Shown here piece after piece: positions 28,201 through 36,312 of a stretch of DNA of 64,000 nucleotides. The position numbers and the translations under genes were made by a program. How positions within the stretch are numbered: the first letter of the stretch is position 1; every line of letters begins with the position of its first letter. The notes below the pieces were generated by a model. It was given only the letters and a program-made list of their open reading frames with translations. It did not search any database and had not been told where the DNA came from. Source of the DNA: Diplolepis rosae. Lineage: Eukaryota; Arthropoda; Insecta; Hymenoptera; Diplolepididae. The stretch is from positions 13,392,001 to 13,456,000 of the forward strand of contig JAPYXD010000704.1 in NCBI GenBank assembly GCA_030998225.1. Reading direction: 5' to 3'.

Positions 28201-31200
28201 CTGAAATTATAAAAAAAACAATTTAAAAAAAACGTTTATAAACAAATTGCTGTATTTGATAATAATTAATTCAATTTCAAAAATAGGAAACGGTCATGTT
28301 GTAGAGAATCTCTTTCCTAAAAAAATGAACCGTGATTTATTAGAATCGCATCATTTTTAAAAATTTGACTCGAAGCGATAAGAAAATAAGTTTGGGCAAA
28401 AATAAAATTTATTAATAAAATTATTTTGTTGTGTTTCAAATTTTGTTCATTAAAAATAATCTTTTCTTAATAATATTGCTATTCTTGAATGCAAAATTAT
28501 CTATTTTTGCCTGAGGTCTAATTTTCGTGAACAAACTACCTTAAAATCATAGAAAAACTTTTTTTTCCAGAGACTTCTTTTTTCCCACGACAGTTACCTT
28601 AAATTGAAATTATTGAGTCGAAAATTATTTCTTTTGCGAAAGATAAAAATACTGAATTATGTGACACAGGTGGAATGAATCTTCCTCGATCAGATAGCGC
28701 TCGCCTCATAGTTGGAACATGGTGGCTGGTTGTAATGGTCCTAGTGGCAACTTATTCCGGAAGTCTGGTAGCATTTCTGACGTTTCCACGAATGGACGAC
28801 TCAATTACTACGATAGACGATCTCCTTGATCGAAGCTCAGAATTCACATGGGGCTTTGCAAATGGGAGTTTTTTTGAGGAATATCTTCAAGTCAAAGATG
28901 AACCAAAGTACCAGGAACTTCTCTCTAAAGCAGAAAGACATGATTCAATAAGCGATCATAATATTATCGTTCGAGTTCGGGAATCGAATCATGTTTTAAT
29001 TGATTGGAAATCGTCTCTTAAATTTATTATGAGAAAAGATCTTTTAGACTCTGGTAGATGCCATTTTTCTCTTGGTTCTGTTAACTTTATTCATGAACCG
29101 CTTGCTATGATGATCGGAAAAGATAGTCCATATTTAAAAATGATTGACACCGAGTAAGTTGATATAATTTTTAACAAAGATGTTTCAGAATATTGCTTAT
29201 TAGGTTATTTTTATTTACTTTTAGATTGAAAAGAATGCATGAAACTGGGTTGATAGAAAAATGGACTCTTGACAAAATGCCAATGAGAGATGAATGTTGG
29301 GAAGGACCTGGAAATAATCAAGAAACTGATAATCATAAAGTCAATATGGGTGACATGCAAGGAATATTTTTTGTCCTTGCGATCGGTAAGAAGTTCATTA
29401 ATTACTTTTTCTACTATTGAGTCGTAAAGTGGATTGTATTGCCCAGTGCGGGTCAAATAAATCCATTTTTTCTATTAGCGGGTCATAAAGTACACTTTAT
29501 TGCCTAGTGCGGGAAAAATAAATTCATCTTTCTAGTAGCGGGTCATAAAGTGCACTTTATTGTCGAATGCCGCGAAAATAAATCGATTTTTTCACACCCT
29601 AGTAGAAAAAAATACGTTTGCGGCACGGGAAAAAAATTTATTTTACTCGTGCGGTTGTTACCCTCTCTTTACTCTGACATCAAACTTCACACTCGCAACA
29701 TACATTTTTTTCCCTAGTTGCACAATATACTATTTCTACTGGAGGATCGTAAAGTGCATTTTATTGCCCCGTGAAAAGCTAATTAATCCATTGTTCTATT
29801 GGCGGGTCATAAAGTACACTTTATTGCCTATTGCGGGGAAAATAAATTCATCTTTCTAGTAGCTGGTCATAAAGTGCACTTTATTGTCGAATGCCGGGAA
29901 AATAAATCCATTTTTTCACACCCTAGTAGAAAAAAATACGTTTGCGGCACGGGAAAAAAATTTATTTTACTCGTGTGGTTGTTACACTGGCTTTGCTCTC
30001 ACATCAAACTTCACATTCGCAAAATCAATTTTTTTCCCTAGTTGCACAATATACTATTTCTACTAGCGGGTCATAAGGTGCATTTTATTGCCCCGTGCGA
30101 GGCAAATAAATCCATTTTTCTATTATCGGGTCATAAAGTACACTTTATTGCCCAGTGCGGGGTCAATAAATTCATTTTTCTACTAGTGGGTCATAAAGTG
30201 CACTTTATGAAAAATAAGTCAAACTGATTATTTCCTAAGTTTTTCTAATTTATAATTTTCTTTTATCGAGTTTTTTTATAGAAAAAAAGTTTTTTAATAA
30301 ACATTTTTTATGTATAAATTTGATAAGAATGTATAGGGATTATACTTTCAGTAAAAAATTATGAGAATTAGCATTTTTTATGTTCTCTTCTCCACTTAAT
30401 TGACATTTTGTATACGTTTTTTGATAATATATTAAGAAAAAAATTCTTGCATAATTTAATGGTTTCTATATTATTGGTGAAAGTTATGAGATGCGTAAAA
30501 TAATTTTTAATTATGCAAGCAAATATTTGGTTGCAAAGTTGAAATTATAGCAGAATAAATTTTCTATAGTTCTTTAAATTAATGACTTGATCTTAATTGT
30601 GTAAGATAAAAGGATTCATGGTCTCTGGATTGTTAACATTATCATTTACGCAATCTCCAAAATCAACGATAATGATGAGTGTATTTATATCTTGCACATA
30701 AATCTATAGTTTCAAATTTTATTTATTTGTTTTTCCTTGAAAAACAGGTTACGGTTTGTTAATTTATAATTGCATAGAAGATATATAAGGAATATACAGT
30801 TTCGTTAACATGTCCTTTATGTAATCTTTTCAAAGTTTGTCTTTTATTGCAAAGCTTCACTTAATTTTTTGTTTATTAAAAAACCTTTATGAAATTCTTG
30901 GGTTTTCTCCGTTACTTTTACGATTTTCGAATCATTTAGTATTTTTTGAACCTCTAAATCTGATCTCTGATTCCTCAGATCCTACACTAAATATTTTTTC
31001 TAGATGATCATGTAATTATGGGATTTTCGAAAATATTTCGAACATTTACTATTTACTTAAAAGTTTTTTTTTCTCATAGCTTTCTATTTTTTCTATTTTA
31101 TAATTTTCAAAATCATCTAATATCCTTATAAAATCCAAGAATAAAATATTATTAAATCAAGGGTTTTAATTTTCTAATTAATTTGAAAATTCAAAACTTT

Positions 31201-31555
31201 GAGTAGATAATAGAAAATATTGATAACTAAAGACACTAGATATTAAATGTTTGTTTTGAACTTGAAAAATTATTTAATCGTTTTGAAGAAAAATGCATTA
31301 TTCGAAACATATTTTATTTTTTTATAAAAAAAATCCAATAATCCACAATTTAAAAACGAGCTTTCTTGTAAACTTTTTGAAATTATGGTCCATTTCCTGT
31401 TTTTTGCCAAGAAGTAAAAACCAAAAAATTAATTATTTTAGATTCTGAATTTTTCAGGTTTTACAGTGGCAGCAATAGTGATTATTTGTGAATTTAGTTG
31501 GCACAAGAGAAAGGAAGCGTACGAGAGAACGCTGATTCGTCCATTTGTATCTTAG
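1166..31555 (+). CDS. Ir93a: Ionotropic receptor 93a-like co-receptor (14 exons)
   Basis: This is a chemosensory/thermosensory variant ionotropic glutamate receptor. In insects Ir93a acts with Ir25a and tuning IRs in temperature and humidity sensing at the neuronal cilium. Joined exons: 1166-1256, 1653-1811, 1981-2076, 4020-4169, 4386-4609, 10151-10312, 10495-10662, 13813-14049, 14194-14376, 14453-14683, 25309-25468, 28670-29153, 29225-29385, 31458-31555. The total is 2604 nt, or 867 residues plus stop, close to the length I recall for fly Ir93a. Order: signal peptide (1-~16), amino-terminal domain (to ~350), S1 ligand-binding lobe (~350-567), M1 (~568-590), pore with YVYGALLQQGG (~612-622), M3 with TYSGSLVAFLTFP, S2 lobe, M4 (~824-850) and a short basic tail. 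Every phase matches and no internal stop occurs. An in-frame TGA at 1157-1159 supports the start at 1166. Introns 5 and 10 are 5.5 and 10.6 kb and full of mobile DNA. Family identity is from memory of conserved segments. Confidence 0.88.
1653..1811 (+). CDS. Ir93a: Ir93a exon 2 (amino-terminal domain)
   Basis: The acceptor TTCTTATAG ends at 1652 and the donor GGTAAAG begins at 1812. The exon reads VVLEESFFKDKKLYEK and continues to GGIDVKIYADKRVNLRR. Phase is 1 at both ends. Confidence 0.85.
1981..2076 (+). CDS. Ir93a: Ir93a exon 3 (amino-terminal domain)
   Basis: The acceptor TTTTCCAACAG ends at 1980 and the donor GTGAGC begins at 2077. It encodes a segment with CQKTWILFRRAQKEKL. Phase is 1 at both ends. 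Confidence 0.85.
2417..2596. repeat. Palindrome built around a tRNA-like sequence
   Basis: Arms of about 71 bp (2417-2487 and 2525-2596) are inverted copies with few mismatches. On the minus strand, 2524-2452 is a 73-nt tRNA-like sequence: GCCTCCG start, box A TAGCTCAGATGATAGGG, box B GGCTCGATACC. The T arm is present in both palindrome arms. Only four of seven acceptor pairs form, and the anticodon loop (CCGCCAG) has C where U33 is expected, so a working tRNA is unlikely. It lies in Ir93a intron 3. Confidence 0.6.
3095..3500. repeat. Probable truncated TTAA-type element
   Basis: TTAAGGGGACTAGGAAGTC begins at 3095 and resembles other TTAAGGGG-ended elements in the window. Short inverted words GGGCTGAACCT (3359) and AGGTTCAGCCC (3484) lie inside. 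No matching right end was found. Confidence 0.3.
4020..4169 (+). CDS. Ir93a: Ir93a exon 4 (amino-terminal domain)
   Basis: It encodes DSDCPRFPDQKG and later ELPQLFLDLRSS, both typical of Ir93a. The acceptor is TTTTTATAG and the donor GTACGT. Phase is 1 at both ends. Confidence 0.88.
4386..4609 (+). CDS. Ir93a: Ir93a exon 5 (amino-terminal domain)
   Basis: The acceptor TTTTTCAAG gives the join SSF-KRDSIIRVLKALS. The donor GTGAGA at 4610 leaves phase 0. An in-frame ATG-like extension upstream belongs to the intron. Confidence 0.85.
5128..5440. repeat. ~125-bp minisatellite, left arm copy
   Basis: Three tandem units contain GGTGGTCGTTAGGTGGTGG and TAGTGCTAACTTCACGC. The mirror copy is at about 7975-8315. 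Confidence 0.75.
6280..6550. mobile_element. ACTGAT-family MITE, copy 1
   Basis: It starts CTCTCTAAATCTGAATCAG and ends with the complement GATT..TTTAGAGAG. It is 271 bp and flanked by TA/TA. The interior is a run of ATCAGTGAAAATT/ACTGAT motifs in both orientations, with no coding capacity. Confidence 0.85.
8796..9226. repeat. Palindrome of iterated ATTCGGATT-like motifs
   Basis: Arms of about 210 bp meet near 9010. Both are built of ATTCGGATT/AATCCGAAT variants. The two overlapping frames of ~84 codons here are products of the repeat. Confidence 0.7.
9230..10150. other. AT-rich end of Ir93a intron 5
   Basis: I see nothing beyond AT-rich intron sequence, with a pyrimidine-poor but usable acceptor (ATTTTTTAAG) at 10150. 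Confidence 0.5.
10151..10312 (+). CDS. Ir93a: Ir93a exon 6 (amino-terminal domain)
   Basis: It encodes ARSLKMMDPSSQWLFIINES and ends INSCD-like at a GTAATT donor. There are 54 codons, phase 0 at both ends. It lies after the 5.5-kb intron 5. Confidence 0.87.
10495..10662 (+). CDS. Ir93a: Ir93a exon 7 (amino-terminal domain)
   Basis: It encodes SGLLCHVKELIKSLSRAM and ends KEVIQSAN at a GTGAGT donor. There are 56 codons, phase 0 at both ends. The next intron begins with the decamer array. Confidence 0.87.
10744..12187. repeat. Decamer-register satellite array (Ir93a intron 7)
   Basis: Degenerate 10-mers near TACTTCAAGA/TATTTGAAAG run almost without slippage. A 180-bp (18-decamer) higher-order unit repeats at 11221, 11401 and 11581, nearly identically. 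A longer duplication places 10894-11174 again at 11683-11960. Confidence 0.85.
12188..12506. repeat. AAAGAAATTT-rich insert and decamer array remnant
   Basis: 12188-12358 is an insert rich in inverted TTTCTTTAA/TTAAAGAAA words. 12359-12506 resumes the decamer array. The 77-codon frame here is repeat-derived. Confidence 0.55.
12510..13147. mobile_element. TTAA-flanked foldback MITE (638 bp)
   Basis: It is flanked by TTAA at 12506-12509 and 13148-13151. The termini are GGGGGTCTTCTGGCTCGCC and its complement, and the arms match over about 300 bp. It was inserted into the decamer array. There is no coding capacity. Confidence 0.85.
13148..13505. repeat. Decamer-register array, continued
   Basis: The TTCAAGATAT-type decamer pattern continues to the right of the MITE. 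Confidence 0.75.
13813..14049 (+). CDS. Ir93a: Ir93a exon 8 (start of S1 ligand-binding lobe)
   Basis: It encodes 79 codons, with CNKCLSWRISSAITWG, then GTWSPGTGFNLTEPIFPH and GFRGKTLPITTYH. The last segment is a hallmark entry into the S1 lobe. The acceptor is GCCTGACAG and the donor GTAAGT. Confidence 0.9.
14194..14376 (+). CDS. Ir93a: Ir93a exon 9 (S1 lobe)
   Basis: It begins NPPWQIIQYLDNGTQKYEGL, then TFDIVQHLSKKLNFTY, the S1 motif of ionotropic receptors. There are 61 codons, phase 0. Confidence 0.9.
14453..14683 (+). CDS. Ir93a: Ir93a exon 10 (S1 lobe to pre-M1)
   Basis: It encodes 77 codons ending LSRALLFIAPFSNE, the conserved segment just before M1. The acceptor is TGCATCGCTAG and the donor GTACGT. 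It is followed by a 10.6-kb intron. Confidence 0.9.
14743..14910. repeat. ATTCGGATT-like degenerate repeat
   Basis: Iterated AATCCAAATCAATCTGA-type words follow exon 10. They resemble the palindrome at 8796-9226. Confidence 0.45.
14915..16128. repeat. Decamer-register array (Ir93a intron 10)
   Basis: The decamers are TTCAAGATAC/TTCAGGATAT. Longer blocks near 15260-15480, 15640-15790 and 15890-16030 repeat with a spacing of roughly 300 bp. Confidence 0.8.
16133..16847. mobile_element. TTAA-flanked MITE (~715 bp)
   Basis: The termini are GGGGGTATTCTACCCGAG and its complement, flanked by TTGA (left) and TTAA (right), one substitution apart. It was inserted into the decamer array. No open frame. 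Confidence 0.8.
16848..17149. repeat. Decamer-register array, end
   Basis: The array continues right of the 16133-16847 MITE up to a mariner relic. Confidence 0.7.
17150..17750 (+). pseudogene. Truncated mariner transposase relic (SETMAR-like)
   Basis: This is the C-terminal part of a mariner transposase, open for 99 codons at 17285-17584 and extending upstream. It reads DYLEEERTFNNKYY, HFHQSNAPPHKS and PHPPYSPDPATSDYYLF. The second catalytic aspartate, normally in an HQDNAPxH context, is Ser here; the third (SDYYLF) is kept. The N-terminal half is missing. It sits directly at the end of the decamer array, and no 5' inverted terminal repeat was seen. It is inactive. Confidence 0.8.
17872..19075 (+). 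mobile_element. Mellifera-type mariner element, internally deleted
   Basis: Termini TTGGGTTGGCAACAAAGTCA and TGACTTTTTTGCCAACCCAA are flanked by TA on both sides, giving 1204 bp. The transposase frames at 18136-18426 and 18538-18999 read ERQCHNYFARFRSGDFDLKD, GDEKWVVYDN and PHPPYSPDLAPSDYHLY. The block between KLNKEI and KNLLELGW, where the second catalytic aspartate (HHDNARPH) should be, is deleted, and a stop separates the two halves. Non-autonomous. Confidence 0.88.
18136..18999 (+). pseudogene. Mariner transposase, broken
   Basis: The N-terminal helix-turn-helix part (18136-18426) and the catalytic part (18538-18999) are separated by a stop at 18424-18426 and a frame change. The first catalytic Asp (GDEKW) is in the gap and the third (SDYHLY) is intact. 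The second-Asp block is absent by deletion. It is related to the honeybee/ant mellifera subfamily, by my recollection. Confidence 0.82.
19079..22889. mobile_element. Nested inverted-repeat composite between two mariners
   Basis: The outer arms are 19079-19497 and 22455-22889 (ACCGTCGGAAATTGTG...CTTAAGTGGAGCCCTC, inverted). The inner arms are about 20510-21122 and 21510-22120, containing GATGGGGGCCCTCTTCAGTG. 19498-20510 is a GC-richer single-copy part present on one side only. No transposase was recognised. Frames within the inner arms are mirror copies. Confidence 0.7.
21194..21481 (-). other. Open frame of 95 codons in the palindrome centre
   Basis: This is the non-repeated spacer between the inner arms, open on the minus strand for 95 codons. 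It includes SVQSLTYMESILHDRSGSN and TCSKNSVRKGTQCGPGVV. No domain is recognised. It could be a captured host fragment or a chance frame. It lies antisense within Ir93a intron 10. Confidence 0.3.
22961..24183 (+). mobile_element. Mariner element with disrupted transposase
   Basis: The ends TAACTTGATTATTATTCC and CCGCACGAATTAAGTTA are degenerate inverted copies with TA at the edges. The transposase starts at ATG 23090 (MSNFVLEKVFLWGVLL). Confidence 0.75.
23090..24115 (+). pseudogene. Mariner transposase with stop and frameshifts
   Basis: Frame 23090-23404 holds the helix-turn-helix domain (TCQKWFARFKSGDCGLEDEE), ending at an in-frame TAA at 23402. The frame resumes and runs to 24115 with HGAKVMLCIW, IIFHHDDARPHVA and PHPPYSPDLAPSDYDLF. 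Between about 23515 and 23625 the family-like reading (SDDKWIHYDNP) lies in another frame, so there are two compensating shifts. All three acidic positions survive in some frame, but the protein is broken. It is relatively young by appearance. Confidence 0.85.
24239..24582. mobile_element. Small MITE with ACACTGATAGAAAGGAATGG ends
   Basis: The left end ACACTGATAGAAAGGAATGG and right end CCATTTCTATCAGTGT are inverted copies. It is about 340 bp with no frame of interest. Confidence 0.5.
24640..25165. repeat. Foldback with iterated GATATCGTAAACG motifs
   Basis: Arms 24640-24894 and 24943-25165 are inverted copies. The outer part is tandem GATATCGTAAACG/GACATCGGAAATG words and the inner part is AT-rich. 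It ends about 145 bp before Ir93a exon 11. The 66-, 75- and 79-codon frames here are repeat translations. Confidence 0.75.
25309..25468 (+). CDS. Ir93a: Ir93a exon 11 (M1 and pore)
   Basis: This short exon is easy to miss because its neighbours are repeats. It encodes TWVCLASSIIIVGPILFLVH (M1), then NECVWYVYGALLQQ (pore helix). The acceptor is TTCGGTTTTAG, the donor GTATGC, and the phases join exon 10 (0) to exon 12 (1). Other frames give only an unrelated 75-codon frame. Confidence 0.9.
25469..27187. other. Ir93a intron 11, 5' half
   Basis: AT-rich intron sequence. No gene or clear element was recognised; weak similarity to the TTAAGGTAGTT family near 26690-26900. Confidence 0.4.
27188..27457. 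mobile_element. ACTGAT-family MITE, copy 2
   Basis: It starts CTCTCTAAATC and ends GATTTAGAGAG, with the dinucleotide CA on both sides. 270 bp. The interior has the same ATCAGTGAAA motifs. Confidence 0.85.
27660..28060. repeat. ~150-bp tandem repeat (TCGTATCTCACATATTTT)
   Basis: About three degenerate units contain TTTTTCGTATCTCACATA and GGAATTTTTGAATTTT. A related single unit occurs at about 52960-53090 in the serpin gene. Confidence 0.5.
28110..28602. mobile_element. TTAAGGTAGTT-family foldback remnants
   Basis: Inverted words around GAAACGGTCATGTTGTAGAGAATC and ACTACCTTAA (TTAA at 28541-28544), then CAGTTACCTTAA (28599-28602), mark ends of the family seen at 44695 and 55311. The remnant ends about 68 bp before exon 12. 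Confidence 0.55.
28670..29153 (+). CDS. Ir93a: Ir93a exon 12 (M3 and S2 lobe)
   Basis: It begins GGMNLPRSDSARLIVGTWW, then VATYSGSLVAFLTFP (M3), followed by the S2 lobe to DSPYLKMIDTE. The donor GTAAGT overlaps the apparent stop of the open frame, so the stop is intronic. Confidence 0.92.
29225..29385 (+). CDS. Ir93a: Ir93a exon 13 (end of S2, start of M4)
   Basis: It encodes LKRMHETGLIEKWTLDKMP and ends GDMQGIFFVLAIG, entering M4. The acceptor is ACTTTTAG and the donor GTAAGA. Confidence 0.92.
29430..30210. repeat. Tandem repeat with ATAAAGTGCACTTTAT core
   Basis: About eight degenerate units of ~60-70 bp carry AGCGGGTCATAAAGTGCAC and TTTATTGCCC. A larger ~320-bp unit is duplicated (29530-29740 and 29855-30055) and includes GTTTGCGGCACGGG. 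It starts about 45 bp after the exon 13 donor. Frames of 60-99 codons here follow the repeat. Confidence 0.75.
30211..31457. other. Ir93a intron 13, AT-rich remainder
   Basis: No element or gene was seen. Confidence 0.5.
31458..31555 (+). CDS. Ir93a: Ir93a exon 14 (M4 end and C-terminus)
   Basis: It encodes FTVAAIVIICEFSWHKRKEA, then a basic tail ending LIRPFVS and a TAG stop at 31553-31555. The acceptor is GAATTTTTCAG. An AATAAA at about 31804 is a candidate polyadenylation signal. Confidence 0.92.
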
Positions 31556-32795
31556 AACAATTTTCAATCAACTTGACAATTAATTTAAAAAAAACTGTTT
31601 ATATAATTTAATTAAAGTGTAAAAATTTAAAAGTTATTAAATTGATACATGATAAGAAATATAACTTTCACTGCAAATATTTTTATGCTTCATTTTCTGT
31701 ATCAGTTGTAGATAATTTCCATATAATTCTTGCGCTATTAAAAATATTATTAAATTTAATATAGAAAGGTAAATTAATTTTAATACAGATGTATTTTCAT
31801 TTTAATAAACCTGTATATCAGCTGAAATTAAGACACTGAAATATTTTGAGAAGGATCGGTTAATTATTTTGTCTTTATTCCTTACACCTGATACAAAAAT
31901 CGTTTTGAGAAAAACACGTTTAAATGTATATTTGGACTCAAACAAAATAACCCGTTCACTTCGTTATTCAATAACAGATATAGATAAATAAAAGAATGAA
32001 GTAAATCAGTGACGCGAAGTAATTATCTTAAAGGTTCTATTGTTGAACGATCACAACGTATTTAGCAACTATGCAAGGCAACATTGTGGGTAAAAGTCAT
32101 GAAATTACATAATGGATAATTATTCTCCCACTTGAAACCTGGTCCCGCCATGGGGCACTGCCTCATTACGCTTTTCGCTCTAATAATGAATGAAAACCAT
32201 ATCTAGAGTAGTTCTGGAGTTAGTACTGATATTTTAAACTTCAGTAAGTAAAGAAACCGTTCGCAATTCAAACGTTTTTTTGAAAATTTAAAAGGTAAGT
32301 CCACTAAACTTTAGGTATTTTGGATTTTTATTTCTTCACGTTTTTATCGATGAAAAAAAGGGTGATTTTCTGGAAATTATTAAGTACTAAAATTTTGTTG
32401 GTTTTTTATTTTCAAAAAGTAAACAAAATTCTACTTGCATATAAAAATCCAAGATAACATTTCTTTAACTATAAAAGTGTTTGACTAATGAAAAAAAACT
32501 AGATTTGAAGTTTTACAAATCAAAAGGAAAAAATTAAGGTGGTCACGTGATAAGACATTTTAGGGAATTTTAATGAAAAATGTGAAGTACACAAAAATTA
32601 TACTTTTGGATCATTTTTCTCAGATTATCAATATGCTGAGAAAAACGTATTTAAGTTTTTATTTTATAATCACCCAGTGCACAATCAACGTCGTTAGGTA
32701 ATTGTTACATAACAGTTGTGTAAAAAGTCGTCCATAAGTGTCACAGTTAAAGAAAATAAAACGTTATGCATCAGTGATGAAACACTTATAAGGTA
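31556..32795. other. Intergenic, 3' of Ir93a
   Basis: AT-rich. It holds a candidate AATAAA (~31804) and nothing else recognisable. Confidence 0.5.
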
Positions 32796-33016
32796 TTCTC
32801 TAAATCTAAAACAGTCAAATTTTCACTGATTAAATCAGTGATTTGTCTTTTCACTGATTTGCCAGTGAAAAATATATTTTTTACTGTTAAATCAGTTAAT
32901 TTTCACTGAAGTAATCAATTAAATTTGTGTGATTCAAAGTAACCTCTTTTTAACTATTTGAATCGGTCGAATTTCACTAATAATCAGTAGATTTTGACTG
33001 ATTCAGATTTAGAGAG
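32796..33016. mobile_element. ACTGAT-family MITE, copy 3
   Basis: It starts TTCTCTAAATC and ends GATTTAGAGAG, flanked by TA/TA. 221 bp, with an internal deletion relative to copy 1. Confidence 0.85.
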
Positions 33017-33473
33017 TATAACTGATATTGTTCTGCAACTGTAATATTCAGCACCGAAAATATTTGGCACAGAACTGGATAAAACCAAACTGGATAGAAC
33101 CGGATGGAATCAATTTCAAAGCCAAATACGAAAAAGCGCATTTTCTCGGGTAGAATCTGATAAAAAACCGTGTAGGGTAATACTCGACACCGAAAATTTT
33201 ATGCACGGAAGCGAATAAAAAGCAGATGCTACAAATAAAATACATTTTGAGTAAAAAAATTTCTCTGCATTTAACAGATATTACGCTTCAATTCACCGAT
33301 TTTTGGTAAACATAACAGATTATTCGTTAAGTATTACAGAAATGCCTGTTTAATTAATATCTTGAAAAAAATCCCTATTCTGTAAATTGGACATTTCTGC
33401 AATATTTATCGACAAATCTGTCATGTTCATAAAAAATGGTGAATTATACTCTATTATAATTATAATTATACAC

Positions 33474-33729
33474 TATTTTGACTGATTTAGATTTAGAGTG
33501 AAATTTAACTGATTCAAATAGCTAAAAAGAGGTTACTGTGAATCAGTCAAATTTAATTTATTCAATCAGTGAAAACTAGCTGATTTAACAGTGAAACATA
33601 TTTTACCGCTGATGAATCAGTGAAAATTAACAGATTTAACAGTGAAATTTTTTTTCTCACTGGTGAATCAGTGAAAAGGCAAATTACTGATTTAATCAGT
33701 GAAAATTTGACTAATTCCGATTTAGATAG
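33474..33729. mobile_element. ACTGAT-family MITE, copy 4 (5' end rearranged)
   Basis: The right end GATTTAGATAG is followed by TA. The left end is replaced by an inverted terminal fragment. The interior motifs are intact. Confidence 0.75.
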
Positions 33730-34669
33730 TAGACTCAGTAAATATAACAGATTTTTCCTCCGTGATTTTGATGCCGAAATGAATTCAAAATGAGCCTTCA
33801 GTTTCTTCTTCGGAAGACTTTCATGCTAAGCCGGGCTTGTCAGGCCTGGGCCTAGTTTAGGCCATGGACATTTTTTTGCACGCGATAAAATCCAGTATTC
33901 AATTTATATAAATATAAACAATTACTAACCATCGTAATATATTGAGATTAATTTAATTAGAGTAATAAATGAATGTAATTAATAATGCATTCAAAGAAGG
34001 GGTGTGGCAGATGAATCATGTTTCTTGATTAGGTCTACAGGGACAGTAAAAACGCGCCGAATATTCTACCTCAAAGGTAGTTTGTATGTTTGTTTACATA
34101 AACAGAATTTTTTAGGATAGGCTTAGAAGCAAACAAACTCATGCAGCTTTTTGGAGGAAAAACATTCAGTTGATGTGAAAACCCCCAAATCTTAAAAACT
34201 ATTGAATTCAGTATATTTTTGCAAATTCATTTTCGTTTTCTTTCTCAGACTTTATCACTTTACACGAAAAAAGTGAATAGTTGCTAAAATTATGTACTTT
34301 ATCAGTAAGAAATTTTTTAAAAATCCTCGTTGATTGCCTCAATTAATTAATTACTCTATGATATGAATTTATTACACAAAAAACTCAGAAGTTACTTCAA
34401 ATATTTATATTTTTAAAGCAACTATGAACACGTTTTGTAGAATTTCGTATTAATGAAGCAGTTAGCAAAACTACTCCACTTTTTTAGTGTATGAGTAATA
34501 CATTTTATTTTTAATATATGATTTTTATTTAACAGAGAACTTTTCATCATTTATTAAAGTCGTTTTGATTTATTTTAAATGTTATGAACAAAAGTTTTTT
34601 ATCTCTTTAATAATTTTTATAAAAACTCTCTGCCTTTATTTCTTGAGAAGATATTTAACTCCAAAGACA

Positions 34670-34951
34670 CTCTCTGAATCTGAATCAGTCAAAATGTACT
34701 GATTATTAGTAAAATTTGACTGATTCAAATAGCCAGAAAGATGTTACTGTAAATCAGTCAAATTTCACTGATTACTTCACTTATTACTTCAGTGAAATTT
34801 AACTGATTCAACGGTATAGATATTTTTTTACTGATTACTTCAGTTAAAATTTATTGATTTAACAGTGAAAAATATTTTTCTCGCTGATGAATCGGTGAAA
34901 AGGCGAATCACTAATTTAATCAGTGAAAATTGGACTGATTTAGATTTAGGG
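34670..34951. mobile_element. ACTGAT-family MITE, copy 5
   Basis: It starts CTCTCTGAATC and ends GATTTAGGGAC, with CA on both sides. 282 bp. Confidence 0.83.
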
Positions 34952-36168
34952 ACCAGGTGTTTTTGCGAAAATTTATAATCAACATGAAAAAACATTTTTT
35001 ACAATTGTCAGAAATTAATACTACGCAGAATCTTAAATTGAAAATTGATAATTAAAAAATCCATGAAATTTAAATATATTCATGCAATAATAAGCCATTA
35101 TTTCGAAGATATAATGATAACACTGAAATTATTTATTGAGTTTTTCAAAAATTTAAATTTTGTTGTATTGTACTACAATATTTATGGCAATACCCTTTAC
35201 ATCAAAATTTTTATTGATTCATACTTATTTAATAAAATGAAATTTGGTTTCAATGAAATTCTAAATTTTATTGTTTCATTCTTAAACGTTATCTAATGCC
35301 TCTTTAATAAGAATTGAAAATATCAATTGACTGACTGATTGATCCATCTTGATTAATAAAAGAAGTAAAATAATTATATTTTCTGAATTATAATCAGTTG
35401 CATCAGATGAATAGGAAAAGTCACTTTTCCTATTCTATTCTGTGAAATTTGATTAAATCAGAATAAAAAGGCAATGATATTTTTAATATAATATATAAAT
35501 CACTTTATTTTTTAAGAATTTCGTTCATAAAGCTGTTCCCAGCGTAAAAGAACGGAAATGAATAATATTCTCAGTAACTATACGCATTTCTATCCGATTC
35601 CCGCGTAAATGTTAATCAAATGAGTGTTAATTGTTTTTTTTCTTTGTGTCGGGCTTTTTTTCTTCTTCTTCATCATTACACGTAGTTAAGCACAATCAAT
35701 GATCAAGATCGACGAGGGCTACAATAGAAGCTCGAAGTTCACATAGATAGATTGCTCATAGATCACGTTATGTAAGATCTTATAGCGTGCGAGCAGATAA
35801 AAAAAAGCCGTTTAAAAGAAAAGAAAAAACACAGACATAATACACAGAACTATCTTTGGTAGTGTAAATATAACGATTTCAATCAAGCTCATTGTATCAA
35901 TTGTTCTTTTACCTGTCAGATTAAAATCATTCGGAGAATTGATATAACTTCATCAAAGCATTAAGATTCGGCTGAAAAAATTTGATTTGCAAATTTTCAT
36001 TTCCGCTTTAAGTTTAATTTCATGGAATAAGTTACGCATTTTTCATTCACTCAAGTTAATTAACTTACAGATATAGTTAAGGAATTATATGTAACTCATC
36101 AAAATTATTTGAATATATTTGGAAAAAGACTTAGTCTTGAATAAAAATTAGATGAAAATGAGATATAA
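34952..36168. other. Intergenic AT-rich stretch
   Basis: No gene recognised. The 83-codon frame at 35045-35296 is AT-driven (Phe/Ile/Asn/Lys) without a recognisable motif. Confidence 0.45.
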
Positions 36169-36312
36169 TTACTGTGAATTAGTCAAATTTCACTGATTAA
36201 TTCAGTGGCAATTAACTGTTTTAACACTGAACATATTTTTCACTGATGAATCAGTGAAAAAAAGAATCTCTGATTCAATCAGTGAATATTTGAATTATTC
36301 AGATTTAGAGAG
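36169..36312. mobile_element. ACTGAT-family MITE, copy 6 (5'-truncated)
   Basis: Only the right part remains, ending GATTTAGAGAG followed by TA. The left terminus is absent. Confidence 0.75.

Noticed and set aside
29560..30227. Overlapping 60-99-codon frames
   Set aside because: They repeat with the ATAAAGTGCACTTTAT units and have no independent support.
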